Shown: positions 15,700 to 24,624 of the stretch, piece after piece
Layout of the letters: each line of letters opens with the position of its first letter
Numbering within the stretch: position 1 is the stretch's first letter
Assembly: GCF_900103695.1 (NCBI RefSeq)
Contig: NZ_FNHF01000004.1
Location: forward strand, 259,267-312,431
DNA: 53,165 nucleotides
Direction: 5' to 3'
From: Sediminibacillus halophilus
Lineage (GTDB): Bacteria > Bacillota > Bacilli > Bacillales > Amphibacillaceae
Position numbers and translations under genes: made by a program
Notes under the pieces: generated by a model
What the model was told of the DNA's origin: nothing
Database searches by the model: none
The model's input: only the letters and a program-made list of their open reading frames with translations

Positions 15700-16598
15700 A
15701 AAAATGGATTGTGTCCTTGTTGGCCATACTAATTGTCGGAATGGCAGGCACGATAACTATTTATCTTACAACAGGTATTTCGCGTGCATCGGTCATCGCG
15801 GAGGAGAGTTTTCAAGCAGGCGAAATCACGCGTATTCAAGTTGCGGCAACTTCGATGAATGTAACCGTGAAGAGCCAGTCATCCGATCAAATAGAGGCAA
15901 CAGTGAAAGGAGATGTATTGGAAAAGGACCAGGAGGAGCAGCTTTACCAAATCGAGCAAACGGATGATACACTCATGATCACCCAAAAAGAGAAAGAGAA
16001 CCGAGTAGGGTTTTTGCCATGGGACACGGCAAAGAATTTGCATGTGACGGTAAGCGTTCCGGAAAAATTGTATGACAACGTGTCGATTGAAACAACTTCA
16101 GGCGATATTGTCCTTGATCATGCAGAAACGGCCAATGCGCAAATCACGTCTACTTCAGGCGATGTGGATCTGACCGGGGACAAGATAACAGACAGCCTGG
16201 TGATGGAGGCGACAAGCGGAGATATACAAGCAGAGAATAATACCATCGAATCTGCTACCATCAGAACAACCAGCGGTACCATCAAGAATAAACAGGTTGA
16301 AGGGTCCCAGTTCGAGTACGAAGCCACCTCCGGTGATGTTGTACTTTCTCATTCTGGTGAAATCGCAGAGGTGAATGTCGAAACAACCAGCGGCGATGTG
16401 TCGGTCGAATATGATTTGCCTCAAGAGCGATTTGAAGTTGATTTTCAAAGCAGCTCGGGCGATGGGCGTGTTTCAATGGAAGAAGTTTTGTTTGAAGAAA
16501 AATCCGAACACAATATCCATGGTTTCATCGGAGAGAATCCTATCCATGTACTGAAAGTCAGGACGAGTTCAGGTGACTTTAGATTGAAAGGCAGGTAA
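15696..16598 (+). CDS. DUF4097 (LiaG/YvlB-like) adhesin-type beta-helix protein
   Basis: A 300-residue exported protein. Residues 5-27 are one membrane anchor (VSLLAILIVGMAGTITIYL); the rest is extracellular. From about residue 130 the motif T-S-G-D recurs about eight times at 17-30 residue spacing (TTSGDI, STSGDV, ATSGDI, TTSGTI, ATSGDV, TTSGDV, SSSGDG, SSGDF). This repeat forms the right-handed beta-helix of DUF4097. GTG at 15696 is taken because it overlaps the preceding stop and follows GGGAGA; the open frame extends upstream without support. LiaG-like proteins belong to cell-envelope stress operons. Confidence 0.9.
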   Translation: MKKWIVSLLAILIVGMAGTITIYLTTGISRASVIAEESFQAGEITRIQVAATSMNVTVKSQSSDQIEATVKGDVLEKDQEEQLYQIEQTDDTLMITQKEKENRVGFLPWDTAKNLHVTVSVPEKLYDNVSIETTSGDIVLDHAETANAQITSTSGDVDLTGDKITDSLVMEATSGDIQAENNTIESATIRTTSGTIKNKQVEGSQFEYEATSGDVVLSHSGEIAEVNVETTSGDVSVEYDLPQERFEVDFQSSSGDGRVSMEEVLFEEKSEHNIHGFIGENPIHVLKVRTSSGDFRLKGR

Positions 16599-16705
16599 CT
16601 TCACAGGCTGTTACACGGCATTGCAACCAGGGCTTTTGGACAATGCGAGACAGAAAAAGGAAGACAGGTATATTTGTGGCAAAAACGGTGAGCTGTTTTT
16701 TAGAT

Positions 16706-16738
16706 GAAAAAGGGACTTTCCTGCATAAAGTCCCTTCC
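16706..16738. terminator. bidirectional hairpin between convergent genes
   Basis: AAAGGGACTTT and AAAGTCCCTT pair around a 7-base loop. It lies between the DUF4097 gene and the minus-strand gene ending at 16749. Confidence 0.7.
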
Positions 16739-16748
16739 TAGCTCCTTC

Positions 16749-16952
16749 TCACTCGTTTGTGGGAGTGTTCCGTCTTTTCTGTGCCTGCCCGGTCCTAATC
16801 ATACTGGGAACACCGGCCATCATACTAACCATCAGACTCCACATTACATACCGCCATTCTCCTGTGAAGATGGCTACCCCGATGAAAAACACAAGTTGAC
16901 CGACTAGCGCAAACCAAGAAGCAATCCAGGCAAATCGCAGGTTTTCTTTCAT
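16749..16952 (-). CDS. small membrane protein, 67 aa
   Basis: A short protein with two hydrophobic segments (about residues 8-28 and 34-50) and a basic, polar C-terminus (RTGQAQKRRNTPTNE). AGGAGG lies 5 bases before the ATG. I do not recognise the family. It is a single gene reading toward the PadR operon. Confidence 0.7.
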   Translation of the reverse strand: MKENLRFAWIASWFALVGQLVFFIGVAIFTGEWRYVMWSLMVSMMAGVPSMIRTGQAQKRRNTPTNE

Positions 16953-17084
16953 CTCATCCTCCTATCTTGAAATCAACTGCCTCCTTGTGTAGACAATTGG
17001 TCCGGTAGTTTATACCATATAGTTTAACATGAAAGCCTGTTAGAAAAGTGGATTTATCCAAGATGCGTAGTTAGGGGTGGTAAG

Positions 17085-17189
17085 TTGTATCGCAAAGTAA
17101 TATATATCCTATTTACCATTTCTTTTATATTATTGGTAGGATATTTCGCGTTCATTTATTTTGTTCGTCATTTCCCCTTTAATGGCTGA
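17085..17189 (+). CDS. possible 34-aa membrane peptide
   Basis: TTG start with GGGGTGG 4-5 bases upstream, then RKVIYILFTISFILLVGYFAFIYFV, that is, one basic end and one membrane-spanning segment, then TGA. Nothing else is visible in the 295-base gap. It is short and has a TTG start, so it could be chance in AT-rich DNA. Confidence 0.35.
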   Translation: MYRKVIYILFTISFILLVGYFAFIYFVRHFPFNG

Positions 17190-17248
17190 TTATTCCCAAT
17201 ACTGAGGCCTCCGGCGATTTCGGTTGAAGGGCTGGTGACCACGGCTTA

Positions 17249-17746
17249 TTACCAGGAAATCTCTATAGTGTCGAGGGTAATGCCTCGTGCTTCGCCACTT
17301 AAAGTATGAAGGACTGATTTGATAGTCAGTTCATACTGCTCGCCATCTTGCAGGGTGAATGTTTGTTTGCCAGGAAAAGATTGATTGGGTTTGACAGTGG
17401 TTGTATAAGCAATATCTGGATAAATCATTTCATCTACAGCCTCATCTCTTTCCGGGTGTACCATCTCGCACTGGATGATCTCCATTCCTTGGGTAAGCGT
17501 GACAGGCTTTTCTCCAGTATAGGTTAATACTCCCTCTACGGTTAGCGAATCGGAAGAATGGGAATAAATCTTGGCAAGAAGATGGAAGTTATCCCTTTCT
17601 TTTTCCAATGTCATCGGTTCTTGCCCTGTTGTAAAACTGTTTTGCTTTTCCTGTTTTTCGACTGCCTGGTTTTCCGAATCCCCGCAGGCAGCCATTAAAA
17701 ACATCAACGCCAGTAGAACTGCAAACCGCACTGTTTTATATTTCAT
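17249..17746 (-). CDS. lipoprotein, 165 aa
   Basis: A type II signal peptide ends in the lipobox LMAAC (Cys about residue 21), so the protein is lipid-anchored outside the membrane. The mature part has an acidic linker and then a beta-rich domain (about 55-165): HLLAKIYSHSSDSLTVEGVLTYTGEKPVTL, with LQDGEQYELTIK near the end. This recalls the immunoglobulin-like fold of BsuPI-type proteins, but the match is weak. AGGAGGGG stands before the ATG. Single gene. Confidence 0.8.
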   Translation of the reverse strand: MKYKTVRFAVLLALMFLMAACGDSENQAVEKQEKQNSFTTGQEPMTLEKERDNFHLLAKIYSHSSDSLTVEGVLTYTGEKPVTLTQGMEIIQCEMVHPERDEAVDEMIYPDIAYTTTVKPNQSFPGKQTFTLQDGEQYELTIKSVLHTLSGEARGITLDTIEISW

Positions 17747-17817
17747 GCTATCCCCTCCTACTTAAACAGTCGTCGCTTAGGGGGGATGGGTTTCTAAAGA
17801 AATTGTAAAGAAGAAAA

Positions 17818-17935
17818 GGAGTGGGACATAACATAACCCCACTTTGAGAACCGAATTGGGATAGGGAAGACAAAACCCAACGATGACTAATGCTTGGCAT
17901 TTTCGAATATCGTTAGGTTATCGCTTTTGTCACCA
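17818..17935 (+). repeat. dispersed repeat/terminator element (related to 42499-42590)
   Basis: It begins with a conserved-looking GTGGGACATAAC stretch and contains an inverted repeat AACCCAACGAT / ATCGTTAGGTT. The same order of short blocks (AAACC, CGATGA, CTT..GCATT, TCGAA, TCGTT, GGTT) occurs at 42536-42582. It may terminate the minus-strand gene ending at 17956. Confidence 0.55.
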
Positions 17936-17955
17936 TGCTTTTTTCCCACCTGCTT

Positions 17956-18678
17956 TTACCAGTCAAAGATATACTTTAATGTTAAGGTAATCGCCGTATG
18001 GCTCAAGGCCCCGATTAAAAAAGCTGGCAAATGGGCGTTTTCTTCGGAAGGAAGCTCTTTTTTCAACACATTCAAAATCATCGCTCCGGAAATGAATGCG
18101 TACACAAGCGCCAGTACAAACGGTGGGAATGGAATGGCAATCCCGGCGGTCCAGCCGATGAAAATGCCAAATGCCAAAATGTAGCGTCCGAATTTTTCAT
18201 AGCGGCCGGCGTCTTCCCGCCACAGGTCATGCGAGACGGCCATATAGTGAAATCCTACCGCCACCCCGTAAAAAGCTGCTTCCACTCCTTCGATATCCGT
18301 CCCGAATACTATAAAGGCGATCAGCATGTTATAAACACAGAAAAAAGCGATTTGAATCCAAAAGAAGCGGCCTTCGCCATGGGGGTGTTCCCTCTCCGCT
18401 TTATCAGCTGCCTTGTGAATGGCATAAAAGACTATCACGCCAATAAGGCCGATGAAGTACAGCTCTGTTTCCATTGTCAATCCACCAGCTTTGTCCCCGT
18501 AGTCCTCTTGTTGTTTATGCAGGGATGGCAGGACGTAAACAAATACATAGGAAACGGCTATTCCGCCTGAAAATGACAGCCATCTTGCAGGGCCAAGCCG
18601 GGATGAAGCGATGATTTTGTTGGAGAATAATTGGACAATCAAATAGACAATCCCAATAATGATACTGCCAGCAGACAC
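17956..18678 (-). CDS. integral membrane protein, ZIP-like topology, 240 aa
   Basis: GTG start with GGAGG 7 bases upstream. About seven to eight membrane segments are seen. SGGIAVSYVFVYVLPSLHKQQED (about 37-59) resembles the His-bearing helix of ZIP metal transporters, and a His-rich loop (EREHPHGEGRFF, about 94-105) and FHYMAVSHDLW (about 142-152) follow. The usual ZIP double signature HSxxDG is not seen, so I call it ZIP-like only. Single gene reading away from the TDT transporter. Confidence 0.65.
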   Translation of the reverse strand: MSAGSIIIGIVYLIVQLFSNKIIASSRLGPARWLSFSGGIAVSYVFVYVLPSLHKQQEDYGDKAGGLTMETELYFIGLIGVIVFYAIHKAADKAEREHPHGEGRFFWIQIAFFCVYNMLIAFIVFGTDIEGVEAAFYGVAVGFHYMAVSHDLWREDAGRYEKFGRYILAFGIFIGWTAGIAIPFPPFVLALVYAFISGAMILNVLKKELPSEENAHLPAFLIGALSHTAITLTLKYIFDW

Positions 18679-18865
18679 TTGGTTTCCTCCATCCTGATTG
18701 ATTTTCCGTCATTTCAGCGATTCCCCTGAGACTTTTACACTAAACCAGTGACAAGTGGCAATCTGTTCCCTTTGCAGAGTGGCAGTGGACGTTTTACAAT
18801 AAGAACAGTGTCTTGTTTTTGTGAAAAAAGATGGGATGACAGGAACGGAATAGTAGGTGAACTGC

Positions 18866-19933
18866 ATGAAGGCATTTATCAAACAAACAGCAGCGGAATT
18901 GTTTCCTGGTTATTTTGCTATGGTCATGGCGACCGGAGCTTTGTCGATTGCTGCGGAAGTACTGGGCATCGGGTGGATTGCCACCCCCTTATTGGTATCA
19001 AATATAATCGTTTATACACTGCTCTGGATACTGACGCTCATTCGGCTGATTGGATATTTTCCGCGTTTGGCTGCCGACTTTGCCAATCATGCGAAAGGAC
19101 CTGGTTTTTTTACGTTGATTGCCGGTACATGTATGCTTGGCAGTCAATCGATCATTGTAACTGGAAGCACATATCTGGCTTTCTGGCTGTGGGGAGTAGG
19201 CCTCGTTTTATGGCTGGCCATCATGTATAGCTTTTTTACCATTGTCACGGTGCAACAGGCGACACCCACGCTGGAAATGGGGATAAATGGTGCCTGGCTG
19301 TTAGCAGTAGTGGCTGCCCAATCCTTATCTGTATTAGGTAGCTTGTTGGCTGAAACGATGGGAACCGGGAAACAAGTGATGCTGTTTCTTACTTTGAGCC
19401 TTCACTTGGCCGGGTGCATGCTATACTTCATCTTGATTACACTGATTTTTTATCGATTTATTTTTTTGAGGATGGAGCACACGGAACTTACTCCGCCTTA
19501 TTGGATCAATATGGGGGCAGTGGCAATCAGTGCGATGGCAGGCTGTACTCTTTTGCTGCATGGGGGTGGCTGGCAGTTGCTTGAATCAATCCGGCCGTTT
19601 TTGACGGGATTCACTTTATTCTTCTGGGTTTTCGGGACATGGTGGACCCCGCTGCTGGTGATTTTGTTTATATGGCGGCATTTGTATCATCGTTATCCGC
19701 TAAGCTATGAACCGCAACAGTGGGGGATGGTGTTTCCGCTTGCGATGTATACCATCAGTACTTTTTATTTAGCGACTGTACTCCATCTGGATTTTTTGTT
19801 CTTCCTTCCGGAGGTCATGGTATATGTCGCCATGACAGCTTGGCTTGCCGTAACGATTGGATTGCTCCGACAAGTAATCAAAAAGTATCGTACATATGTA
19901 GCAGGTGGAAAGCAAATGCAATCTTACAGATGA
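18866..19933 (+). CDS. TDT/SLAC1-family transporter (tellurite-resistance/C4-dicarboxylate type)
   Basis: A 355-residue protein with ten predicted membrane helices, beginning with the family's typical AAELFPGYFAMVMATGALSI (about 8-27). The family includes TehA, the plant anion channel SLAC1 and the malate exporter Mae1. FGTWWTPLLVILFIWRHLYHRYPLSYEPQQWGMVFPLAMYT (about residues 258-298) is the conserved C-terminal part. I start at ATG 18866 because AGGTGA precedes it by 5 bases; GTG at 18857 has a poorer site. The transported anion is not evident. Confidence 0.85.
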   Translation: MKAFIKQTAAELFPGYFAMVMATGALSIAAEVLGIGWIATPLLVSNIIVYTLLWILTLIRLIGYFPRLAADFANHAKGPGFFTLIAGTCMLGSQSIIVTGSTYLAFWLWGVGLVLWLAIMYSFFTIVTVQQATPTLEMGINGAWLLAVVAAQSLSVLGSLLAETMGTGKQVMLFLTLSLHLAGCMLYFILITLIFYRFIFLRMEHTELTPPYWINMGAVAISAMAGCTLLLHGGGWQLLESIRPFLTGFTLFFWVFGTWWTPLLVILFIWRHLYHRYPLSYEPQQWGMVFPLAMYTISTFYLATVLHLDFLFFLPEVMVYVAMTAWLAVTIGLLRQVIKKYRTYVAGGKQMQSYR

Positions 19934-19945
19934 AAAGGGGTGGAA

Positions 19946-20311
19946 TTGTTGCAGGTTAACAGAAAGCGGGTGTATGAGCAACCGGAGAACGAAGACGGCG
20001 TGCGCGTATTGGTAGATCGGGTTTGGCCGCGCGGTCTGTCAAAACAAAAAGCGGCGGTGGATCACTGGTTGAAGGAGCTTGCGCCGTCCGCCGAACTGCG
20101 GAAATGGTTTCAGCATGACCCGGAGAAATTCCCGGATTTCAAACAAAAGTATATTCAGGAAATCGAATCAGATCAGACAAAAAGAGAGCATATCGGGAAA
20201 TTGAAGGAAATCATCGAAGAAAGTGAATCGGTGACACTTGTTTATGGTGCAAAGGATACGGAGCATAACCAGGCGGTTGTGCTCCAGGAATGGCTCGCCG
20301 GGCAGGACTGA
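19946..20311 (+). CDS. DUF488-family protein (YeaO-like)
   Basis: About 121 residues. The family core is complete: KRVYEQPENEDGVRVLVDRVWPRGLSK near the start, WLKELAPSAELRKWFQHDPEKF, and YGAKDTEHNQAVVLQEWL near the end. The biochemical role of DUF488 is not established. No ATG is available: candidates are GTG 19940 (inside the ribosome site AAAAGGGGTGG), TTG 19946 and TTG 19949; I use the middle one. It lies 12 bases after the TDT transporter, so the two are probably co-transcribed. Confidence 0.85.
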   Translation: MLQVNRKRVYEQPENEDGVRVLVDRVWPRGLSKQKAAVDHWLKELAPSAELRKWFQHDPEKFPDFKQKYIQEIESDQTKREHIGKLKEIIEESESVTLVYGAKDTEHNQAVVLQEWLAGQD

Positions 20312-20390
20312 AAGACAGTTGATTTGAAGCATGCCCGTTTTTGCTAGTAAAATAGAGTATGTAAAAACGATAGAGGGGATTGTTGTTTTT

Positions 20391-20540
20391 ATGTTCCGGT
20401 TCTTAAAAAAGAAACAATGTGAGATGTGCGGTCAGAAAGCAGTAAGGCCCACTGAATATAGAAATGATAACGGCGCAAAAGTGCTTGTCTGTTATAAATG
20501 TGTACCTTATGCCGAAAGAAGGGCCTTCCGGAAAGTCTGA
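20391..20540 (+). CDS. small zinc-ribbon-like protein, 49 aa
   Basis: Two CxxC pairs, CEMC (about 10-13) and CYKC (about 34-37), in a small basic protein suggest one bound zinc ion. The ATG at 20391 follows AGAGGGGA at a rather long spacing of about 12 bases; the frame stays open further upstream without a better site. Function is unknown. Confidence 0.65.
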   Translation: MFRFLKKKQCEMCGQKAVRPTEYRNDNGAKVLVCYKCVPYAERRAFRKV

Positions 20541-20542
20541 CG

Positions 20543-20582
20543 AAAAGGGCGTGCAAACCGATATGGTTGGCACGCCTTTTTC
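20543..20582. terminator. bidirectional terminator
   Basis: GGGCGTGCAAACC and GGTTGGCACGCC form a long stem with A- and T-runs on the two sides; it serves both convergent genes. Confidence 0.85.
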
Positions 20583-21030
20583 ATATGGTGGGAGTCTTCG
20601 ATTTTGCCTGAACGTTTTCTCTAGCACTTGTGTTGGCCATATAAGTTAGAATCAAAATATAAAACGGATAAGCGAATAATCCAGTCAAAAAGATCAACCC
20701 TAAAGCAGGGTTCGGTTCATCACCTGGGTTCGTAGTAGGAAACAACCTGGTAAACAAGTAAGTGAAAATGAGAAAGTAAGGAATCCATAGAATTGCTGTC
20801 CAAAAACCGGCGTTTTGGCCTTTCAACCACTTTTTACTTAATGAAAATATGCCAATAGTGCCTGCGATAATCAGTGTCAGCATGATGGTGAGAAGCACTC
20901 CATTGACGATGGTCGGGTTCCAACCGGTTAAGCGGTATATACGATATATGTTTACGGTCAGTTGGATTGGAATCAGTGCCATTATTGCATAAAGGATGCT
21001 GACCCCGTTTATTTTCAGAAAATATCTCAC
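20581..21030 (-). CDS. hypothetical membrane protein, about 149 aa
   Basis: Four membrane segments (about residues 8-28, 42-62, 78-98, 110-135) are followed by a polar tail. No family is recognised. I start at GTG 21030, where AGGGAGGAGG stands 4 bases upstream and the preceding gene ends 14 bases before. Upstream ATGs at 21069 and 21060 would overlap the dehydrogenase and lack a ribosome site. It is likely co-transcribed with the dehydrogenase. Confidence 0.65.
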   Translation of the reverse strand: MRYFLKINGVSILYAIMALIPIQLTVNIYRIYRLTGWNPTIVNGVLLTIMLTLIIAGTIGIFSLSKKWLKGQNAGFWTAILWIPYFLIFTYLFTRLFPTTNPGDEPNPALGLIFLTGLFAYPFYILILTYMANTSARENVQAKSKTPTI

Positions 21031-21043
21031 ACCTCCTCCCTCT

Positions 21044-22003
21044 TCAATATCCTTTGTCATAGTCGACAAGATTGATGGAAGGGACTTCTCCTCTGAGATA
21101 CTCTTTAAGATTGGGAATGAAAATGTCTTCGATCACGCGCTTGTCATAATGTTCGGTGGAACCGGCCGAGTGCGGCGTCAGGATGACATTTTCCAGCTCC
21201 CAGAGTGGACTATCTTCCGGCAGCGGTTCTTTTTCAAATACATCCAGCCCTGCACCGGCGACTTTTTTTGTTTGTAAGGCTTCGATCAAGGCGGGCTCGT
21301 CGACGACTTCCCCGCGGCCGATATTGATAAAGAAGCTGGAGGATTTCATAGTATGGAATTGCTCTTTTCCAAATAGATGACGTGTTTCCCCGGTGAGCGG
21401 CACAGTGACGATGACATAGTCGCATGATGGGAGAACCTCGTTCAGTCGTTCTGTGGTGACCATCTCATCGACAAACTCTTCCGGTTTATGCGAATGCCTT
21501 ACACCGATCACCTTCATGCCGAATGCATTGGCAATTTTGGCTGTTTCTTTACCAATCGCCCCCATTCCGATAATGCCGGCTGTTTTTCCGTGAATTTCCA
21601 GTTTTAACTGTTCATGTGCCCATGTTTTTGATTGCTGATTCTGGACATATGCATGAACTTTTCTTGTCAGTCCGAGCATAAGCGCGAAAATCGTCTCGGA
21701 AATCGGATAGGCATGGACTCCGTTTGCACTCGTCAAAGCGACATTCCGTTCGGCAAACCGGTCGAGCGGGTGGCTGTCCACACCGGCACTCCAGCTTTGC
21801 ACCCAACGAAGGTGGGATTCGGCTTGCAGCGATTCGTTCATGTCTTTTTTCCAGCCGGCAACGATTTCTGCCGATTGGATGTGCTTCTGCCAGGTTTCTT
21901 TCTCTTTCCCGACAATTATTTCCCAATCGGGTACAATGTTTTTCACTTGGTCTTGGAGTTCTTTTTCAATGTTTTGTGCGATTATCAACTTGCGCTTGCT
22001 CAT
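21044..22003 (-). CDS. D-2-hydroxyacid dehydrogenase (NAD-dependent)
   Basis: A 319-residue member of the D-isomer-specific 2-hydroxyacid dehydrogenases, which reduce 2-keto acids. The NAD-binding Rossmann motif is GMGAIG (about 143-148). The catalytic Arg lies in INIGRGEVVDE (about 227-237), the Glu in VFEKEPLPEDSPLW and the His in LTPHSAGST. AGAGGTGAC precedes the ATG. A related enzyme is encoded at 48924; both end in a short Asp-(Lys/Arg)-Gly-Tyr tail. The substrate cannot be told. Confidence 0.92.
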   Translation of the reverse strand: MSKRKLIIAQNIEKELQDQVKNIVPDWEIIVGKEKETWQKHIQSAEIVAGWKKDMNESLQAESHLRWVQSWSAGVDSHPLDRFAERNVALTSANGVHAYPISETIFALMLGLTRKVHAYVQNQQSKTWAHEQLKLEIHGKTAGIIGMGAIGKETAKIANAFGMKVIGVRHSHKPEEFVDEMVTTERLNEVLPSCDYVIVTVPLTGETRHLFGKEQFHTMKSSSFFINIGRGEVVDEPALIEALQTKKVAGAGLDVFEKEPLPEDSPLWELENVILTPHSAGSTEHYDKRVIEDIFIPNLKEYLRGEVPSINLVDYDKGY

Positions 22004-22427
22004 TCTGTCACCTCTTTATCTCGTCTCATGATTTTTTCCTTGCCATCATTCTATCATGGAGACATAAAAAAAGCGGACGACCTGCTTCCATGTAGAAGGA
22101 GGAACTATCTTTGGTATCGTTTTTTATGTGCTGGTAGTGGCGGGAGAATGCGAAAATAAAGAGGGTGAGCAGAATAGCAATATCCAAGTTATACAGGGAA
22201 AGGAGAGGATGCAGTGACCGAAGAGAAGCAAGTACACGGATGACCACCCCGACAGGAACAAAAATGAGGAGCCAGGTGAAAGAGGATCAATTCAGTTCAG
22301 GAGGAGCGGCTATGCCTGAAAGAGGATTCACAACACAACCGATAGAACGGCAATCCTCAATGAGCTATACGCTGGGGAAAAGAAAAGCTTGCAGAAAACA
22401 AAAAGTTTCCTTGCAAGCTGAGCCGAT
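22004..22427. other. 424-base gap with no confident gene
   Basis: A plus-strand frame (22165-22455) contains ATG 22312 with a good AGGAGG site 7 bases upstream, but it runs through the tatA terminator and into tatA antisense. A minus-strand frame (22247-22026) has one hydrophobic segment and a GTG start with a weak site. I consider neither established. Confidence 0.4.
22379..22419 (-). terminator. tatA terminator
   Basis: AGCTTGCA (22386-22393) and TGCAAGCT (22412-22419) form the stem; on the minus strand the exit side reads TTTTCTTTTC. Confidence 0.75.
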
Positions 22428-22646
22428 TCATCTGTTTTCCAGTTGGCTTTCGTGATTATTCTCCTGAGAGGAAGGGAGGGGGTGCTCTGGATTGTTGTCA
22501 CTTACCAGTTCGTTGGCAGATTTCTTAAATTCCTTGAGCGTACTGCCCAAAGCTCTGCCGACTTCAGGCAGCTTCGATGGGCCGAAAATGATCAACGCAA
22601 GAATGACCAGCAATATCAAACCGGGAATACCGATATTTTGCAGCAT
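22428..22646 (-). CDS. tatA: TatA-type twin-arginine translocase subunit
   Basis: A 72-residue protein with the TatA plan: short outer end, one membrane helix ([18 protein letters not shown], about 4-21), the [14 protein letters not shown] hinge and an amphipathic helix ([13 protein letters not shown]), then a polar tail. AGGAGG lies 6 bases before the ATG at 22646. It follows the Tat-dependent phosphatase by 14 bases on the same strand, so substrate and pore subunit are made together, as in the phoD-tatAd-tatCd operon of B. subtilis. No tatC gene is nearby. Confidence 0.93.
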   Translation of the reverse strand: MLQNIGIPGLILLVILALIIFGPSKLPEVGRALGSTLKEFKKSANELVSDNNPEHPLPSSQENNHESQLENR

Positions 22647-22660
22647 GATTATCCTCCTGT

Positions 22661-24109
22661 CTAAAGTAAAGGGATACCGTGTCGTTCCAGGGCAGCTACT
22701 TCCAAGTCGGACATGCCCTGCTGTTCGGCAAAGGCTGTAACCTCTCCGGAAATCGAAGGGCCTAAGCCTGCTGGGGGTGCTGCATGAGCCATTTGGCGTT
22801 GTCTTCCTGCATTTCTCCTGGCAAATGGACCCCAAATTGCAAAGGTGATTCCGGGTGTTTGGATATTGACGAAAAACGTGCGTCCGTCAGGTGAAAAAGT
22901 TGGACCGGCAAGCTCGGAATCGTTCAACTTGTTTTCGGCAAATTGATAGACCTGTCCCTCCGGAGTGATTCCCATTACCCGGTCATTACCCGGGCCATCC
23001 TCGACAAACCAGACATCTCCCCATGGGGTAATGCAGAGATTGTCGGGCATCTCCATTTCATTGGCGCTAGCTGCTTCATAAAATAGCTCAAGCTGGTTGG
23101 TCGCAGGAATGTACCGGTAAATCCGTCCCTGCTCGCCTGTGCTGCTTCTTGCGGAAGTGTCGCTGAACCAGAAAACTCCAGCAGAGAATTGTGATCCCTC
23201 CAGTCGGCTGAATTGGATGCAGCCTTTTGCTTCGGCATCATCGCTGGCTTTTTCCGGGTTGATGGTCTTCCAGATGATATTATACTTTTTGGCCGGATAC
23301 AGTGATTCCGCATAACGGTTTGGCATTTCTTCATATGCTGCCGCCTGCAGGGTTCCGCCTTTTTGCAATGCGCCTGGCTGTGGACTTGGATCAACAGGAA
23401 TAAAACGATAAAGAAAGCTTGGAGAGGAGTCTTCTGTTAAATACACTATACCGGTAGCGGGATCGACATCACATGCCTCGTGGGAAAAGGCGCCCATTTC
23501 CCGAATAGGAGTACGTGACCGTTTGTTTTCCGGATCGTTTGGGTCCACTTCAAATACATAGCCATGTCCCCTTTCCAGGGTTTCCTCACAGGTGAGCCAC
23601 GTTCCCCATGGTGTCCCTCCACCCGCGCAATTGCGGATTGTACCGGAAGAGGAAACATATTCATCGATCACTTTTCGGTTCGGCCCGACTACCAGAGCAG
23701 TAGTTCCTCCGGTATTGTCTTTGTCGTACGGATTTTTTCCGATAACCGGGTAATCTGTGTTTCCGGTTAATTCGTGGTTGCGGACAAGCACAGTGGAGTT
23801 ATGCTTGCCGGGGAATGCTGCCATACCGTCAAAAGCAGAAGGGATCGGACGTCCATCTGAAAGCTGTCCCCCTTCTTCGGAAATAATTCGGTATTGGAAT
23901 CCGCGTGGCAAATCGAGAATGCCTCCGGGATCCTTCTGTAGGTTGCCATAGCCGTTAAAGATACTGTCCTGTTTTTTGTTACTGGAGGCCATTAGCGATT
24001 GAGCACCAGGGAAAGATAGAATCCCGGTTGTCCCCAGTAATGCAATCGTACTTAATCCACCGACTTTTAAAAAATTTCTCCTGTCCAAATTCGAAGGCTG
24101 CCTTTGCAA
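22661..24109 (-). CDS. PhoX-like alkaline phosphatase (DUF839) with Tat signal
   Basis: About 482 residues. The N-terminus carries a twin-arginine signal: [10 protein letters not shown] followed by a hydrophobic stretch ([15 protein letters not shown]). The mature protein has the DUF839/PhoX features [44 protein letters not shown] and [13 protein letters not shown], which belong to a calcium/iron-dependent beta-propeller phosphatase that frees phosphate outside the cell. The start is uncertain: AAGGAGG is best spaced for TTG 24109; ATG 24118 is almost touching it. The PhoP box upstream and tatA downstream support a phosphate-starvation role. Confidence 0.9.
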   Translation of the reverse strand: MQRQPSNLDRRNFLKVGGLSTIALLGTTGILSFPGAQSLMASSNKKQDSIFNGYGNLQKDPGGILDLPRGFQYRIISEEGGQLSDGRPIPSAFDGMAAFPGKHNSTVLVRNHELTGNTDYPVIGKNPYDKDNTGGTTALVVGPNRKVIDEYVSSSGTIRNCAGGGTPWGTWLTCEETLERGHGYVFEVDPNDPENKRSRTPIREMGAFSHEACDVDPATGIVYLTEDSSPSFLYRFIPVDPSPQPGALQKGGTLQAAAYEEMPNRYAESLYPAKKYNIIWKTINPEKASDDAEAKGCIQFSRLEGSQFSAGVFWFSDTSARSSTGEQGRIYRYIPATNQLELFYEAASANEMEMPDNLCITPWGDVWFVEDGPGNDRVMGITPEGQVYQFAENKLNDSELAGPTFSPDGRTFFVNIQTPGITFAIWGPFARRNAGRQRQMAHAAPPAGLGPSISGEVTAFAEQQGMSDLEVAALERHGIPLL

Positions 24110-24183
24110 AACAATCATTCCTCCTTGTGTACGTGTGCTGACAGGTCTTTGAAGCATCCTCTAGTTTCAAGCTACCATCCTTC

Positions 24184-24222
24184 TATTAAAACTAGATATA
24201 GTTGTTGTAAAGCCTTTGTGAA
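24184..24222 (-). promoter_or_regulatory. four-repeat PhoP box
   Basis: On the minus strand TTCACA (24222-24217), TTTACA (24211-24206), TATATC (24200-24195) and TTAATA (24189-24184) are each separated by exactly 5 bases. The PhoP consensus is TT(A/T/C)A(C/T)A repeated with about 5-base gaps; three of the four repeats fit it fully. It ends about 75 bases before the phosphatase start. Confidence 0.7.
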
Positions 24223-24386
24223 CCAAGAAAAATGATGAAATGGTAATAGTTCTAAAGAAGGGAAAAAAGAAGAGGATGCGTCAGAAGAAAACAAAAAGCA
24301 GGAAGAATGTATCCAAGTAAAGAAATGAACGAACGATTTCCGTTATAGGACAACTATATTATAATGAGGATAAGGGGGATGAGGAT

Positions 24387-24611
24387 ATGGAAGACCAAAC
24401 GGTATCGGAGAGCCGATATATGATGGTGAAAATGAACAGCATGGAAACGGCGACAATCCGAAACATAGATCCTACTTTTTATGTCTATGATAAAAAAGAA
24501 GAGAAAACCATCTCTTTTTCCGTTTCCGAGATTGCTGATTTAGAAAATAAAGAACTGAAGGCTTATTTAAAAGAATATTTTCAGCATCTGGCAGAAGAAG
24601 CCTCCAAATAG
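24387..24611 (+). CDS. small acidic hypothetical protein, 74 aa
   Basis: A soluble, acidic protein (MEDQTVSESRYMMVKMNSMETATIRNID...) with a helical C-terminus (ELKAYLKEYFQHLAEEAS). It has the size and character of B. subtilis YhzC-type proteins, but I cannot name it. GATGAGGAT precedes the ATG. The stop codon lies in the loop of the terminator hairpin. The 229 bases before it contain the PhoP box region of the divergent phosphatase and no other gene. Confidence 0.65.
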   Translation: MEDQTVSESRYMMVKMNSMETATIRNIDPTFYVYDKKEEKTISFSVSEIADLENKELKAYLKEYFQHLAEEASK

Positions 24612-24624
24612 GAGGCTTCTTTTA
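24596..24624. terminator. terminator overlapping a stop codon
   Basis: GAAGCCTCC - AAATA - GGAGGCTTC then TTTT. Nearly the same hairpin occurs at 25110-25145. It also serves the convergent lipoprotein gene. Confidence 0.85.
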
